DNA from: Sphingomonas sp. CFBP 8760
GTDB taxonomy: Bacteria > Pseudomonadota > Alphaproteobacteria > Sphingomonadales > Sphingomonadaceae
Direction of reading: 5' to 3'
DNA length: 64,000 bases
Assembly: GCF_014841615.1 (NCBI RefSeq)
Contig: NZ_JACYUG010000008.1
Coordinates: 62,001-126,000 of the forward strand
Shown: positions 62,943 through 64,000 of the stretch, piece after piece
Layout: each line of letters starts with the position of its first letter
Position numbering within the stretch: the first letter of the stretch is position 1
Translations under genes and position numbers: made by a program
Notes under the pieces: generated by a model
Databases searched by the model: none
Seen by the model: only the letters and a program-made list of their open reading frames with translations
Told to the model about the DNA's origin: nothing

Positions 62943-64000
62943 ATGCCGCTCTATCTGACCGACGAGCAGGTCATGCTGCGCGACGCCGCACGCGACTTCG
63001 TCACGGATACCGCCCCGGTTTCCCATCGGCGGGCGTTGCGCGATGCTGACGATACGACGGGGTTCAGCCGCGACCTGTGGCGCCGCTTCGCCGAGATGGG
63101 CTTCACCGGTATCCTGATCGGGGCGGACCATGGCGGGCTGGGGCTTGGCCATGTCGAGGCGGGGATCGTGCTGGAGGAGATCGGCCGCAACCTGTCCCCC
63201 TCCCCGTTCCTGACCACGGCGGTCGCGGCGGTGACCGCGCTGACGGACAGCGCGCAGGGAGACCGCTGGTTTCCCGGAATCGTCGCCGGCGAGACGGTGG
63301 CGGCGATCGCGATCGACGAGACGGCCAAGCATCGCGACCGGATCGCGATGGCGGCGGTGCGGTCGGGCAACGGCTTCCGGCTGTCGGGCGAAAAGTACTT
63401 CGTGGTGCATGGCCATGTCGCCGACCTGCTGATCGTGGCGGCGCGCACCGCCGGGGGGCCGGACGATCGCGACGGGGTGACGCTGTTCGCGGTGTCGGCG
63501 GACGCCGAGGGGCTGTCGGCGACGGCCGAGCGGCTGGCCGATGGCGGACTGGCGGCACGGCTGCGGTTCGACGGCGTGACGGTGGATGCCGATGCGGTGA
63601 TCGGTTCGGTCGATGGCGGCCGCGACCTTCTGAACCGGATATTGCGGGCCGGCCGGACGGGATCGGCGGCCGAGCTGATCGGCGTCGGCGATGGCGCCGC
63701 GACGATGACGCTGGGTTATCTGAAGGACCGCAAGCAGTTCGGCGTACCGATCGGCAGCTATCAGGCGCTGCAACACCGCGCCGCGCACCTCTATGCCGAG
63801 ATGGAGGTCGCGCGGGCGGCGGTACTGCATGCCCAGCATTCGCTCGACGCCGGATCGGCGGAGGCCGACGAGGCGGTGTCGGTGGCCAAGGCGATGGCGA
63901 CGATGGCGACCACCCTGTCGGTGAACGAGGCGATCCAGATGCATGGCGGGATCGGCATGACCGACGATTACGACATCGGCTTCTTCATGAAGCGCGCGCG
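62943..64000 (+). CDS. Acyl-CoA dehydrogenase, second subunit (partial)
   Basis: The gene runs off the window. Over 352 residues are visible, starting MPLYLTDEQVMLRDAARDFV and ending near MHGGIGMTDDYDIGFFMKRAR, which is the end of the FAD-binding C-terminal helix. The N-terminal AEMGFTGILIGADHGGLGLG is typical. The C-terminal segment where the catalytic Glu would be is not in the window. The gap to the preceding ACAD gene is 33 nt, with GGGGGAGA upstream of the ATG. Confidence 0.88.
   Translation, partial: MPLYLTDEQVMLRDAARDFVTDTAPVSHRRALRDADDTTGFSRDLWRRFAEMGFTGILIGADHGGLGLGHVEAGIVLEEIGRNLSPSPFLTTAVAAVTALTDSAQGDRWFPGIVAGETVAAIAIDETAKHRDRIAMAAVRSGNGFRLSGEKYFVVHGHVADLLIVAARTAGGPDDRDGVTLFAVSADAEGLSATAERLADGGLAARLRFDGVTVDADAVIGSVDGGRDLLNRILRAGRTGSAAELIGVGDGAATMTLGYLKDRKQFGVPIGSYQALQHRAAHLYAEMEVARAAVLHAQHSLDAGSAEADEAVSVAKAMATMATTLSVNEAIQMHGGIGMTDDYDIGFFMKRA

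Overview
The window is about 64 kb of high-GC chromosome with the gene content of an alphaproteobacterium of the order Sphingomonadales, most likely Sphingomonas or a close relative. The grounds are the lapA-pyrF-trpF-trpB-trpA-accD-folC run, an RcdA-type DUF1465 protein, a DksA with a reduced zinc finger, a PEPxxWA-CTERM protein, a CC0125/CC1285-type lipoprotein and a UrcA protein. These assignments come from remembered family features, not from a search. Genes are tightly packed, with many 1-4 nt ATGA, GTGA or TGATG overlaps. I found no transposase, integrase, CRISPR array, prophage or toxin-antitoxin module, so this is mostly ordinary core chromosome.

Layout. 0-2.6 kb: rpsA, ihfB and tRNA-Leu(UAA). 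2.7-11.4 kb, minus strand: D-Ala-D-Ala carboxypeptidase, holB, metG, tatD, an MBL hydrolase and a small membrane protein, preceded by cvpA, an IscU-like scaffold, a Kef-type antiporter and DUF423. The tmk gene often found between dacC and holB is absent here. 11.4-14.9 kb: radA, a divergent glycosyltransferase, and a DUF2218/PadR (YqjI-like) pair with a palindromic operator candidate. 15-19.4 kb: rarA, an EEP-fold hydrolase and a large patatin. 19.4-25.4 kb: the pyrF/trp/accD/folC operon. 25.4-31 kb: a Cys-rich DUF6628-like gene behind a Fur/Mur-like dyad, an AmpG-like permease, a single-domain receiver, a pseudouridine synthase with a repetitive basic tail, rsmD and a nitronate monooxygenase.

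31-33.7 kb is a cluster of small regulatory proteins: RcdA, two divergent DUF465 proteins, PilZ, DksA and a baeRF-type 'host attachment' protein. 33.8-45.2 kb holds serS-surE-nlpD-like, tyrS, a SpoIIAA-like protein, a second PilZ, recG, sdhE and mfd, with a REP-like palindrome before mfd. 45.3-50.7 kb has a membrane protein, a SnoaL-like protein overlapping an EAL-domain protein, moaA-nadK, two small ORFs and tRNA-Asn(GUU). 50.8-56.6 kb has YjbQ, a lipoprotein, an MHS-type transporter, GFA, UrcA and a UvrD helicase. 56.7-58.9 kb is a lower-GC pair, a PEPxxWA-CTERM protein and a divergent LuxR-type regulator. The end carries a glycine-zipper protein and a beta-oxidation operon: FadJ-like followed by two acyl-CoA dehydrogenases, the second cut by the window edge.

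The points most worth following are the YqjI-like operator, the Fur-like dyad before the DUF6628 gene, the PEPxxWA/LuxR pair, the RluB tail repeats, the two types of intergenic repeat, and the possible heteromeric acyl-CoA dehydrogenase. None is strong evidence for a wholly new system.
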